In this document: in pieces, positions 1-9,347 of the stretch
How the letters are laid out: each line of letters begins with the position of its first letter
How positions within the stretch are numbered: position 1 is the stretch's first letter
NCBI GenBank assembly: GCA_964454575.1
Contig: CAYVTG010000027.1
Span: 1-20,575 of the forward strand
DNA: 20,575 nt
DNA from: Haladaptatiplasma sp964454575
GTDB taxonomy: Archaea > Thermoplasmatota > Thermoplasmata > Halarchaeoplasmatales > Halarchaeoplasmataceae
Direction of reading: 5' to 3'
Made by a program: the position numbers and the translations under genes
The notes under the pieces: generated by a model
The model's input: only the letters and a program-made list of their open reading frames with translations
Database searches by the model: none
What the model was told of the DNA's origin: nothing

Positions 1-82
1 CTTGGGTGCAATTCCGATTAAACAAAGGGGTGACATATGTTTATGGTTTACACAATAGATATGCCCCATTACTTACACAAAA

Positions 83-92
83 GATAAATATG
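83..92 (+). promoter_or_regulatory. Probable TATA box of the S8 protease operon
   Basis: The AT-rich stretch GATAAATATG resembles an archaeal TATA box. A start of transcription about 26 bases downstream (near 114) would leave a leader of about 35 bases that includes the Shine-Dalgarno site. Nothing else is recognisable in bases 1-148, and no convincing end of an upstream gene is seen there. The assignment rests on composition and spacing only. Confidence 0.4.
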
Positions 93-134
93 TCTTCCCG
101 TAATCCGAACTACAAAATGTTGATATCCTATTAT

Positions 135-140
135 AGGAGG
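135..140 (+). promoter_or_regulatory. Shine-Dalgarno site fixing the protease start
   Basis: AGGAGG lies eight bases before the ATG at 149. An in-frame TAG at 134-136 overlaps it, so the ATG at 149 is the first possible ATG in this frame. This settles the start codon. Confidence 0.85.
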
Positions 141-148
141 AATAACGC

Positions 149-3100
149 ATGCTGAAAAAAGGTAAGAAAGATAAATTTCTGGTTCTTTGTATATTGACCA
201 TATTAGTTATCTCTGTTTTTGCAAATATGACTATACAAAGTATCGGATATCCATCAAACGAAACCGAAAAAAAAATTGTAGATGAAATGACAGAAGTGGC
301 AAAGATTGATCCAGATATCAGTCAGGATAAATCTAAAATCGAAGATACCCCTTGGAGGAGTAAACTTTCTATGAGCATTGAAAAAGGTTTACCTTATAAT
401 AAAGAATATGTGACCGTCGTAGTTGCCACTAGTAATATAGGGAAACTACACCGTTTATTACGCCACTACGGTGGGGTTCCATACATTAACTCCGATGCAA
501 TTGAACCAAAAAATTTTGATTATAACTCATTGTCCTATGCCGATTCAGACAGGACAATGTTAAAAGAAATATCCATACCTGGGTATGCCATACCGCATAT
601 AGCAAATAATGATGAGGTATTGGTGATCTTTGAAAAACCTGAGATAAAAACTATGCATGTGGATGAAGAACAGATGAAAGGTTTGTTCGGCAAAGAGGGT
701 ATCGACCTTTCGGGAATAGAAAATATATCCCCCTATACTGAACTCGGCTCCACAAGCGATCCTCATAAGGTTAAGGATGTTTGGGAACAGGGCTTTGACG
801 GTGAGGGTATCAACATAGCGATCGTAGATACAGGCACGGATTTCAGCAATGCGGATCTTATCAATAAATGGGCAGTTGCACCAAATGGAGATTATAACGG
901 TGCAGGATGGCCTGTCATGTTTGACCCCGGCAGCATGGAGCTATATCTTACCACCAATGCCACCGGAGTGAACAGGACTATATACGGAGGTTATCCAGTT
1001 GGTTTTGAGGACCATAGTACTTCCCGTTACAGCCAGACAAATTTCTCATTCCAGCCTACAACCGCACCTATAGAAGTAGTCAACGAAAGTGTCTACTACA
1101 GATATCAAGAATCACATCCTGAAGAACAAGGATACGAGGGTGGGGAATTAGTAACAAAGAATCTAAAAGGTGTAGGTTTACATCCGACGGATATCATCGA
1201 AGAAGAGTTCAATGCTACGGGCAAACTTTTAGCTGATACAAGCACAGATTCACTCATAGAACTCAAAAATTCTTACCCTACAGGTCTAGGACCAAATCTA
1301 GTGATGGATAACGACGGATGGTACACGGTTGGCGCCTCATCACCTTTTGGAGAGTATAACTCTTTAAAGATCAACTCCACCGAGATCCCGCATATCAGTT
1401 ACTATGATGCTGCATTAGGGGCACTTGGATACGCTTATTGGGACGGCACACAATGGCAAAATGAGACCGTTGATAACGATGGAGACGTTGGCTTGTATTC
1501 ATCATTGGCCTTCAATAGCTCAGAAGTTCCTCGTATAAGTTATTTTGATTCATCGAACCAGAATCTAAAATACGCATACTGGAATGGAACTAGTTGGAAC
1601 GTCGAAGAAGTAGATACTGAGGGAGTTGGTAAATATTCATCTTTGACCATCGACCCTGATGATAGGCCTCATGTTTTCTATTATCATGAAACAGGCGGAG
1701 ATAATAAAGGCAATCTAAAATATGCCTATAAAAAGACTAATTGGGATAATGAAAATGAACTATCGATCATATTTGACCAAGGACGATACACTTCTTCAGC
1801 TGCAAATGGACATGCAAAACACATCATATTTTATGATCAAACAAACAACAGATTAAGATACAAGACATTTACACGTTTCAACTGGGACACCAGCTCAACA
1901 TATATAGATGACGGAGGTATGTACGGCTCTATAGCATTGGACAGCAACGGTTATCCACATGTGAGTCATTATGATCCAGCTAGCAAAGAATTAAAGTATC
2001 TTTATCATGATGGTTCAGAATGGCACAAACAAGTTATCGATGGCGGAGATGACGTAGGTATTTACACATCTATAGCGATCGATTCAAACGATAATCCACA
2101 CATAACTTATTTCAGCCAACAATATGTCAATCACACCTTCTTCGATGGCAGCGACTGGATCTTTGAAACAATAGCTCCAGTTGGGAATTATGCGCACACA
2201 TCTATAGATATTGATGGGTCGGACCATCCCCACATTACATACTATTCCAGTGGTTATAAAGCATTGAGTTATGCTGTAAATACCACTAGCTGGGATTTGA
2301 ACTTCCTACCAAGAGATATGGGCGAAAATAATACTGGAGAAATGCTTGACTTATCCTTAGATACGGAAACTGCTGGCGGTTGGGTAGATGAAATATATCT
2401 CGATCTCAGATATTCAGTAAATACGGATTATGGGAATATTGTAGACTGGGATAATACAAACATAACTCTGATAAACAAGGCTAATGAAGATGAATTAGTG
2501 ATAGCCCAACCCGTTGACGGACAAATTGATAATTTGACGTCTGTGGATATCACGAATTTTGTGGACGTTGAGCATCCTTGGGAGATCGACCTAGAGATCG
2601 TTTACAATATGAGTTATACAGGTATATTACCCGGACCGACCGTTAATTTTGATTATATCAATTTGAGAATGGAATATGAAGATAATCCAGATGTTTACCA
2701 TGACCTATGGATCAATGGTGAAAGAGCTTTCGATGGATTACGTTGGACAGGAGAGAGCTATAAACCAGAATATCTACCGAGATACAAGATGACGGATAAT
2801 TTAACGATAAACAACAAAGAACAGAGTACCGTCGTAAGACAATTGATATTCACTGGAGATGAAGACGATCAAAGGAATTCAACATATATGTTCGATTATC
2901 CCAATATCGATGTCACACGTATCGATTATGTGCATGAAGAAGATGGTGTTGAGATAAGAAGATGGAACGAGGAAAACTACACATTTGATTCTGCAGCCGG
3001 AACAATAAGGCTGGATGTGGATATAACTAATGGTAGCAAGATATATGTCAATTATGAATGGAACTATGTATGGGCAGGCCGAAGGATATTCAAGGAATTT

Positions 3101-6100
3101 GTAAAAGGAGAATCAGAGGATCAAACCGATGATGATATCTCGCTACCCATGAGATATATCAATGAATTCGAGGTTTATTATGTTGATTCCAGCGGTATCA
3201 CGGAATGGAATGAAGAAAACTATGATTTTGAACTCATAGATGGTATTTTTACGTTGAAAACAGACCTCCCAGCGGGAAGTCATTTGGACTTGATATATCA
3301 ATATAGTTACGTACACGTAGGATTTGTGTATGATGAAAGGATACCGAATGAAATCGGCATACATAAATTAAATAACACATATCTTAGTAATGCCACGGTG
3401 GATATAAAAACTCCTACTCGTTTTGGAGAATGGCCTTCAGAAGGAAACTATATATTGGATCGTGAAAACGGTACGATAGAGATACTTCAACAATTGCTCA
3501 ATAATGACGGTAACACAGAAGGATGTTATGTCAATATTACTTATGAGTGGGGCCGCGTACCACAAGGTAAGGTCCGAGAGTTGGTCTTTGAAGGACCTGC
3601 AGACGTAGGGGCAATCTACCATACAGAAAATAAAAATATCAAAAATGCGCAGGTTTATGTAGGCACATCTAAATGGGATAAAAGTAACTACATACTTGAT
3701 CCAAAGAACGGCACTATCCAATTGAACAAAAGTATTTCGACCGGTACAAAGATATACATAACTTATGATTGGGAATATTACTGGTTCAAGCCATCTTTTG
3801 ATATAGACGAAACCACAGGCGAGATCACATTCTACAAGAGTGTAGACACATCAAACAGTGCGACGCTGGTATCTTACAGTGGTTTCAGATTATGGGATAA
3901 AAATCTCTATACAATAAACAAGAAAAAAGGTGAATTTACAGTTTTCCGTGATATCGAAAATAACGAAGGGATCTCTATAAATTACGTATGCGGTGGCAGC
4001 GGATACGAATTAATGAAGGTTTCTATACCTAAGATGCAGTATCCAGCCAATGGTACATGGGGTAAAGAGGAGTTCTGGACCATATACAACATGACTTCTT
4101 TACCTGTTGGCCTTCAATCACAGAGTGGCCATTATAGATTTGGACTTTCCAAAGCAAACCACCTTGCAAACCTATGGGGCGAACACGTAGGCATGCTCTT
4201 GATAGACAGTGAAACTTCTGGAGTATACGACCAAATTTTGGTAGATATAAACCATAATTACGACTTCCAAGACGAAAAGCCAGTGAATAAATCGAGCCCG
4301 CTTGCCTTTACAGAATTGAAGAGTTGGGAAAATAAAGGTATAATCAAAGCTTCGAACCTACATCCAGAACATGTAAGAGATAACTATGAATTCGCATGGA
4401 TGGGTAACGATGCAGAGAACGCAAACATAGTTTTGTCCGCTGGATTACTTTACTGGATCTCGGATGGTGAAAACTCTGTACCCTATGCAGACAGGTATGC
4501 AGAGATATTTGAATACAAAAACATAACCATCCCCGAACAAGGTAACCTCACGGCGTTTTACGATGATTGGGGTTCTCACGGCACTTCTACAGCTTCTGCT
4601 GCTGCAGGTACCGGATTGGCGGGTGTAAAGAATTCTCGATTCATATCCACTGTTAGAGCGGATGATGCTGTAGAAAGATACAAAGAACTAACTTCTTTAG
4701 GAACTGCGCCGAACGCAAAGATCATCGGGATAAGTATGCTGGGAGTCCCGGGTGGATCCATGGAAGCTAGTTGGAGATTTGCATCAGAAGGTTACGATGG
4801 TATACCCGGTACGGGCGACGAAGCGATGATCAACAGTAACAGCTGGGGTGCATTCGCCGATAACGCAGGATGGTTCTATTACGATAGATTGGCCATGGAA
4901 CTTTCCAAGGAGTATCCGAATACGATACTGGTTGCCAGCGCAGGTAACCAGGGTAACGGTTACGGAACGCTGGGTTCACCCGGTTCATCACCTGCCGTGA
5001 TCACTGTGGCAGGAGGTTCAGACATGGCATACCGTACCTATTTAGGAAACAACATGAACTTTTTGCAGTTCAGAGATTCGGGTGTATATCCTGATTTTGG
5101 TGGTACTATAGGTGACGGTGATCCAAGGGAGCAACGTCCTTATGGTGATGTTGTTGATTTCTCAAGCCGAGGACCTAATCTACTAGGTCAACCGGGTGTT
5201 GATGTTTTCGCTACCGGTGCATTCGCCATGGCAGCTTTCCCACCTACTCTAGCGTTTTCAGAAGGTACCACCGGACATCAGATATTGAGCTGGCACATAT
5301 TCAGAGAGACCAGTAAACGTTTGTCTTTTAATACCAGAAACAATTCACAAGCATTCGATCTGTTCTCCGGCACCAGCTTATCTGCACCAGTCACCGCAGG
5401 GATATCTGCATTGGTGTACCAAGCATTTGAGCATTCTCATGGTAGAGCACCGACTAACAAGGAGATCAAACAGATAATCATGGCTGCTGCTGACGATCAT
5501 GAATACGATCCTTTACAGCAAGGTGCAGGATGGGTCAATGCCACCAGAGCTGTAGAGATAGCACTGAGAACAGAAGGGGCATATCCGGATACGGAATACT
5601 GGAGCCCAGGAGAATTCGACGGCATACCGAGAGCGGGTATGGCCAACCTTATGTATCCCGGAGAAAGCTACGAACATCGCATCGGATTGACAACACAAGG
5701 TGATTCGGATGTTACAGATGTTAAAGCTGTAGTTTACGAGAAGACACTTGAATATACATTTGAATTCGATTCAAAAACCTTCGATGGAACAGCAACCCTC
5801 GCAAGAAACGCATTCGATGGACCAGGTGTTTATAGAAGAGCTGAGGAGGGATTATTCAGTAAGGTGTATGATGAGACCGAAGATAATATGATCCAAACGA
5901 TCCTTAACACAACAGGTTTCATCAAGATCGTCGGTATGCAGGACGGAGATAGAAATGCTTACATAAACATATTCAACTGGCAGGATGCTAATGAAACTTT
6001 GTTAAGGCAACAAGAACATCCTTCTTTCACGACCACAAGCGGCGGAAACGGGATACTCGATGGTGAAGGTTTTGGAGGAGAACCTGCCAGGAATGAGAGA

Positions 6101-9100
6101 AGCCGTATGACTTGGTCAATGGATAAAGGAAGGTACGTCTCTACTTACGTACATAATCCAAAAGAAAGAATACATGAAGGTTTGATCATACAATCGAGAA
6201 CTGCAGGATATGAGATGTACGGAAATATTACGATAGAGGCCTACGAAAAGGTTGAATGGGACTGGATCGATATCGAAGATGTCAGTAACGATGGTTTTAA
6301 CGTCCGTATGAACGTACCTGAAGATGCCCAAGTCGGCGGATATCAAGGTACTATAATATATGAAACCGACAGCAAAAACACTGGATTGATACCCGTATTT
6401 GTGAATGTTGCCGGTTTGCCTACGAAATCTAACGGCGATTTCATTTTCGGCGGTGGCGAACCGACCCACAGCCTTTACTCTAATTCAAGGATAGGTGGAA
6501 ATGGATTCTACGATTCACGGTTGTTCATCCTGAATTATGATCTTGAATATGGCCCTGGAGAAAACAATCATATTCTCGCTTTGGTAGAACAATTATCACA
6601 GGAAGGCTCGATATCCGTCAATCTATATGGTCAAACATTCAGCCCATTTTCAGGAGCTGATTACGGCTCTTTTGCTATGGGGTTAGTAGCTCAATCTCCC
6701 GTTTCTTCGACCCCGAATTGGACACTTCTTGAACTATCAAATTATCTGCGCTCTAGACCTACCAGCCACGTTATCGTCGAAGTACGTTGTGACGGTGTAG
6801 GTTTGACTGATTCTTTGGGTGAAAGGTTCGAAGGACATATCGGTCAGCTGAAGATCAATCCTACTACGTTCAACAGATATAACGAACCTGTCGGTAACAC
6901 CACTATCAATATAAAAAGTACATTTGATATACCAGGTGGAATCTCTGCACTTGTTCCCGAAGCAAAGACAAAAAGTGAATCGGGGCTACCTATAGACGAA
7001 CATCCTTATGTTGATGGTGGCTTTATAGAGTATATCGCAGAGGCACCCACTAAACAGATAATCACCATACCAGAAGGAACTTTGAGTTTTACATTCAGTG
7101 TTTATGGTCACTCCGATGGAGACGATTATGATTTAGGCATTTTCTGGGCAGGTGTAGATGACGAATATATCGAGGATGGTATACCGACTGTAGATGGTTT
7201 CATAGCATACGATGGTAATCCTACTGCCGACGAGACGGTTACGATATTAGATCCAAGACCGGGACGATACTACTGTATGATAGCCGGTTATGCAGTTTCA
7301 TCCGGTATGTACGACTATGATTACCTTTTCTATGTAGAAGGAGAATCGCTCTTCGAAGCATGGGATGTTCCCTATGAACCCATACATCCAACGGATGGAA
7401 ATTTCGATGCATCATTTTCCCTTGGATGGAATCTATATGCAGATAAATTGTTCAACTTTGATCAGTTGGAGAATCTGAGTCACGGAGAAGCGGTCCCTGA
7501 TTGGATACGAGATACTTTCTCTAATAATTCTATAGAGCTCCCCGATGAAGCTTACATTGTAAAGGACAGAGATGACTTTTGGATAATGGAAGACGGAGAA
7601 CGCCTGTACTTTATCGATGTTAATTTCAAAAGGTTATTCTCCTATGAAATGGATGAAACCGCGAATGAAGAGGATAAGATAAGGGATGAAGAACTACCTC
7701 AATGGTTGATCGATGAGTTCGCAAATAACGGTTTATCTTTACCTGATTATGCCAACGTCACTGAAGATAAACAAGACTCGGACATTTTCTGGATAGATAT
7801 CGGAGACGAACCGATATATATGCTCAAATTGAAATATGGGACTGTTCGTGTATACGATACCGGAGAAAACGTGTTATCCGCCTACGCAAAAAAAGACAAA
7901 AGAGGGCAAGTAGAAACTATGATATTTGTGTCCCCGGGCGTTGCATCCCTAGCGCTTGTACAGGTCATAAATCCAGTTCTTGTATATGACTATGAAAAAC
8001 CGAAGATAACGGACAAATCACCAACAGATGGGGCTCTTCTAAGCGAAGCACGACCTCCTCTTTCAGTGAATATAGAAGATGGTAAAGAGGATGATGAAAT
8101 TGTACAGAGTGGTATAGATCTGGATAATTCATATATATCTCTTAATGGAGAAAAGGTCAGGGTAGGATTAAGAAAAGATGAAAATGCTATCCTGTATGTC
8201 CCCGAAAAGGATCTACCCGATGGGGATCATACTGCTAAATTCGTTGTATCCGATAAAGCTGGAAATATGAATGTTACGTACTCTAATTTCACTATAGATA
8301 CAACTCCACCAGATATAGATATAGATAATATACAAGATGGATACATAACTACAGAAAGCAGTATAGAAATTACTGGATCGGTATCAGGAGATACTGCGAA
8401 TGTATCATATTCTCTCGAAGATATACAAACAAAAATGGATGTAGTCAAAGATGCGGCTATATCATTTGGTGGCGATGAAAACAGTTACTCTATTGATATT
8501 CCTCTTGGTGAAGAAGGTGGTTATAGATTGATACTAGAATCGGTGGATATAGCTGGAAATACACAATCTAGTTCTATAACGATTTTCAGAGACAATTCAC
8601 CACCGGAGATAACTATCGATAGCCCAAATCCAACACTGACTGTGACCAACGAAGATAGTATAGAAGTCAAAGGCAGAGTAAACATTGGTGACGAACCGGG
8701 TAACGTGACCGTAAGTATAAACGGACAGGAAACAGACGTTTACGGAGACGGTAGTTTCAACCTGGATGTTCCATTAAACGACGGTTCAAATAACATAAGG
8801 GTAGAAGCAGAAGACGAAGTCCGTAACGAAGCCATCTCAAGGATGATCATCCTTGAAAGAGATAGCACTCCTCCTGAAATAGATTGGGAAGTAAAATTGG
8901 AAGGAAACGAAGCTGTAGTCAGCGGTTCCGTCAGTGAAGATTCAACCGTTAGGATAAACGGAAGAACTCAAAGACTGACCAACCGTAGATTCGAAGAGAC
9001 TGTTTCTTTGACTCCAAATTCAAGGAATGAGATATATATCACTGTCGAAGATGAAGCAGGAAACTTGGTAGAAGAGTCCAAGGTCATCGAAGCCACCGGT

Positions 9101-9346
9101 CAAACAAACGTAGGTATGTTACCCATGGCAGCGATGGTGGGTATGTTTATTTTAGCAGCAATACTGGCCTTCGTGTTATTGATCAGAAAGACCCCTCCTA
9201 CATCAAAACCAATAGAGGTGGAGGAATATGATGACTTTGAAGAAGATTTCGATGAAGACAACTTTGAAGAGGATTTCGATGAGACACAGGAAGACGAATA
9301 CACGGAAGAATTTGAAGAAGAGATCTTCGAAGAAGAGGTGATCTGA
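149..9346 (+). CDS. Giant membrane-anchored subtilisin-family (S8) serine protease
   Basis: A 3065-residue exported endopeptidase. In order: signal or anchor helix (about 10-30); propeptide-like region (about 60-170); catalytic Asp227 in VDTGTD; seven-bladed beta-propeller (389-725); unassigned beta region; five W..NY modules (925-1293); His1477 in SHGTSTA; oxyanion Asn1600 in SAGNQG; Ser1743 in GTSLSAP; C-terminal beta domains including a PPC-like one (about 2294-2404); a two-copy motif (2445-2572); four Ig-like modules opening with TxPPxI-type motifs (about 2617-2985); transmembrane helix (about 2990-3011); and an acidic tail (3015-3065). All catalytic residues are present, so activity is expected. 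The Asp-His gap of about 1250 residues is the striking oddity: in pyrolysin and tripeptidyl peptidase II, insertions at the same place are about 150-200 residues. The active domain should face outside. It is co-transcribed with the next gene. The family call is firm; the substrate is unknown. Confidence 0.93.
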   Translation: MLKKGKKDKFLVLCILTILVISVFANMTIQSIGYPSNETEKKIVDEMTEVAKIDPDISQDKSKIEDTPWRSKLSMSIEKGLPYNKEYVTVVVATSNIGKLHRLLRHYGGVPYINSDAIEPKNFDYNSLSYADSDRTMLKEISIPGYAIPHIANNDEVLVIFEKPEIKTMHVDEEQMKGLFGKEGIDLSGIENISPYTELGSTSDPHKVKDVWEQGFDGEGINIAIVDTGTDFSNADLINKWAVAPNGDYNGAGWPVMFDPGSMELYLTTNATGVNRTIYGGYPVGFEDHSTSRYSQTNFSFQPTTAPIEVVNESVYYRYQESHPEEQGYEGGELVTKNLKGVGLHPTDIIEEEFNATGKLLADTSTDSLIELKNSYPTGLGPNLVMDNDGWYTVGASSPFGEYNSLKINSTEIPHISYYDAALGALGYAYWDGTQWQNETVDNDGDVGLYSSLAFNSSEVPRISYFDSSNQNLKYAYWNGTSWNVEEVDTEGVGKYSSLTIDPDDRPHVFYYHETGGDNKGNLKYAYKKTNWDNENELSIIFDQGRYTSSAANGHAKHIIFYDQTNNRLRYKTFTRFNWDTSSTYIDDGGMYGSIALDSNGYPHVSHYDPASKELKYLYHDGSEWHKQVIDGGDDVGIYTSIAIDSNDNPHITYFSQQYVNHTFFDGSDWIFETIAPVGNYAHTSIDIDGSDHPHITYYSSGYKALSYAVNTTSWDLNFLPRDMGENNTGEMLDLSLDTETAGGWVDEIYLDLRYSVNTDYGNIVDWDNTNITLINKANEDELVIAQPVDGQIDNLTSVDITNFVDVEHPWEIDLEIVYNMSYTGILPGPTVNFDYINLRMEYEDNPDVYHDLWINGERAFDGLRWTGESYKPEYLPRYKMTDNLTINNKEQSTVVRQLIFTGDEDDQRNSTYMFDYPNIDVTRIDYVHEEDGVEIRRWNEENYTFDSAAGTIRLDVDITNGSKIYVNYEWNYVWAGRRIFKEFVKGESEDQTDDDISLPMRYINEFEVYYVDSSGITEWNEENYDFELIDGIFTLKTDLPAGSHLDLIYQYSYVHVGFVYDERIPNEIGIHKLNNTYLSNATVDIKTPTRFGEWPSEGNYILDRENGTIEILQQLLNNDGNTEGCYVNITYEWGRVPQGKVRELVFEGPADVGAIYHTENKNIKNAQVYVGTSKWDKSNYILDPKNGTIQLNKSISTGTKIYITYDWEYYWFKPSFDIDETTGEITFYKSVDTSNSATLVSYSGFRLWDKNLYTINKKKGEFTVFRDIENNEGISINYVCGGSGYELMKVSIPKMQYPANGTWGKEEFWTIYNMTSLPVGLQSQSGHYRFGLSKANHLANLWGEHVGMLLIDSETSGVYDQILVDINHNYDFQDEKPVNKSSPLAFTELKSWENKGIIKASNLHPEHVRDNYEFAWMGNDAENANIVLSAGLLYWISDGENSVPYADRYAEIFEYKNITIPEQGNLTAFYDDWGSHGTSTASAAAGTGLAGVKNSRFISTVRADDAVERYKELTSLGTAPNAKIIGISMLGVPGGSMEASWRFASEGYDGIPGTGDEAMINSNSWGAFADNAGWFYYDRLAMELSKEYPNTILVASAGNQGNGYGTLGSPGSSPAVITVAGGSDMAYRTYLGNNMNFLQFRDSGVYPDFGGTIGDGDPREQRPYGDVVDFSSRGPNLLGQPGVDVFATGAFAMAAFPPTLAFSEGTTGHQILSWHIFRETSKRLSFNTRNNSQAFDLFSGTSLSAPVTAGISALVYQAFEHSHGRAPTNKEIKQIIMAAADDHEYDPLQQGAGWVNATRAVEIALRTEGAYPDTEYWSPGEFDGIPRAGMANLMYPGESYEHRIGLTTQGDSDVTDVKAVVYEKTLEYTFEFDSKTFDGTATLARNAFDGPGVYRRAEEGLFSKVYDETEDNMIQTILNTTGFIKIVGMQDGDRNAYINIFNWQDANETLLRQQEHPSFTTTSGGNGILDGEGFGGEPARNERSRMTWSMDKGRYVSTYVHNPKERIHEGLIIQSRTAGYEMYGNITIEAYEKVEWDWIDIEDVSNDGFNVRMNVPEDAQVGGYQGTIIYETDSKNTGLIPVFVNVAGLPTKSNGDFIFGGGEPTHSLYSNSRIGGNGFYDSRLFILNYDLEYGPGENNHILALVEQLSQEGSISVNLYGQTFSPFSGADYGSFAMGLVAQSPVSSTPNWTLLELSNYLRSRPTSHVIVEVRCDGVGLTDSLGERFEGHIGQLKINPTTFNRYNEPVGNTTINIKSTFDIPGGISALVPEAKTKSESGLPIDEHPYVDGGFIEYIAEAPTKQIITIPEGTLSFTFSVYGHSDGDDYDLGIFWAGVDDEYIEDGIPTVDGFIAYDGNPTADETVTILDPRPGRYYCMIAGYAVSSGMYDYDYLFYVEGESLFEAWDVPYEPIHPTDGNFDASFSLGWNLYADKLFNFDQLENLSHGEAVPDWIRDTFSNNSIELPDEAYIVKDRDDFWIMEDGERLYFIDVNFKRLFSYEMDETANEEDKIRDEELPQWLIDEFANNGLSLPDYANVTEDKQDSDIFWIDIGDEPIYMLKLKYGTVRVYDTGENVLSAYAKKDKRGQVETMIFVSPGVASLALVQVINPVLVYDYEKPKITDKSPTDGALLSEARPPLSVNIEDGKEDDEIVQSGIDLDNSYISLNGEKVRVGLRKDENAILYVPEKDLPDGDHTAKFVVSDKAGNMNVTYSNFTIDTTPPDIDIDNIQDGYITTESSIEITGSVSGDTANVSYSLEDIQTKMDVVKDAAISFGGDENSYSIDIPLGEEGGYRLILESVDIAGNTQSSSITIFRDNSPPEITIDSPNPTLTVTNEDSIEVKGRVNIGDEPGNVTVSINGQETDVYGDGSFNLDVPLNDGSNNIRVEAEDEVRNEAISRMIILERDSTPPEIDWEVKLEGNEAVVSGSVSEDSTVRINGRTQRLTNRRFEETVSLTPNSRNEIYITVEDEAGNLVEESKVIEATGQTNVGMLPMAAMVGMFILAAILAFVLLIRKTPPTSKPIEVEEYDDFEEDFDEDNFEEDFDETQEDEYTEEFEEEIFEEEVI
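1313..2323 (+). repeat. Seven tandem beta-propeller blades inside the S8 catalytic domain
   Basis: Residues 389-725 hold seven repeats of about 42-51 residues. The pattern is YsSl.id....PhisYyd.....LkYay.dGt.W..e.vd..g.vG. The short piece DGWYTVG before repeat 1 looks like the strand that closes the ring. Repeats 1, 2 and 5 match best; repeats 3, 4, 6 and 7 are more divergent. Seven copies suggest a complete propeller, probably a binding platform beside the active site. The fold is inferred from the pattern, not from a search. Confidence 0.75.
2921..4030 (+). repeat. Five tandem ~74-residue W..NY..d..nGtI beta modules
   Basis: Residues 925-1293 contain five repeats built around W(N/D)..NY.ld..nGtI.l......g..i.I.Y.w.y. 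Cores include RWNEENYTFD, EWNEENYDFE, EGNYILDREN, KWDKSNYILD and LWDKNLYTIN. Alternating hydrophobic and polar residues indicate beta-strands. They sit between the propeller and the catalytic His. I do not recognise the family. Confidence 0.7.
7481..7864 (+). repeat. Two-copy motif in the C-terminal part of the S8 protease
   Basis: Residues 2445-2572 contain two related units. Copy 1 begins VPDWIRDTFSNNSIELPDEA and copy 2 begins LPQWLIDEFANNGLSLPDYA. Each continues through an acidic stretch with an FWI motif into short strands (LYFIDVNFKRLFSY and IYMLKLKYGTVRVY). This looks like a duplicated small alpha-plus-beta domain between the PPC-like domain and the Ig-like modules. The family is not recognised. 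Confidence 0.6.
9335..9343 (+). promoter_or_regulatory. Strong Shine-Dalgarno site inside the end of the protease gene
   Basis: GAGGTGATC is a near-complete match to the archaeal GGAGGTGATC ribosome-binding motif. It lies within the last codons of the protease and five bases or less before the ATG at 9348. The protease stop TGA (9344-9346) falls between the site and the start, with one base separating the genes. This predicts one transcript and translational coupling. Confidence 0.8.
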
Positions 9347-9347
9347 T

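Noticed and set aside
1..21. Possible tail of an upstream gene ending at TAA 19-21
   Set aside because: Only six codons are visible, so a coding end cannot be distinguished from chance.
9238..9343. GAAGA-rich simple sequence considered as a replication or regulatory repeat
   Set aside because: It is explained by Glu/Asp codons of the acidic tail and shows no regular unit.
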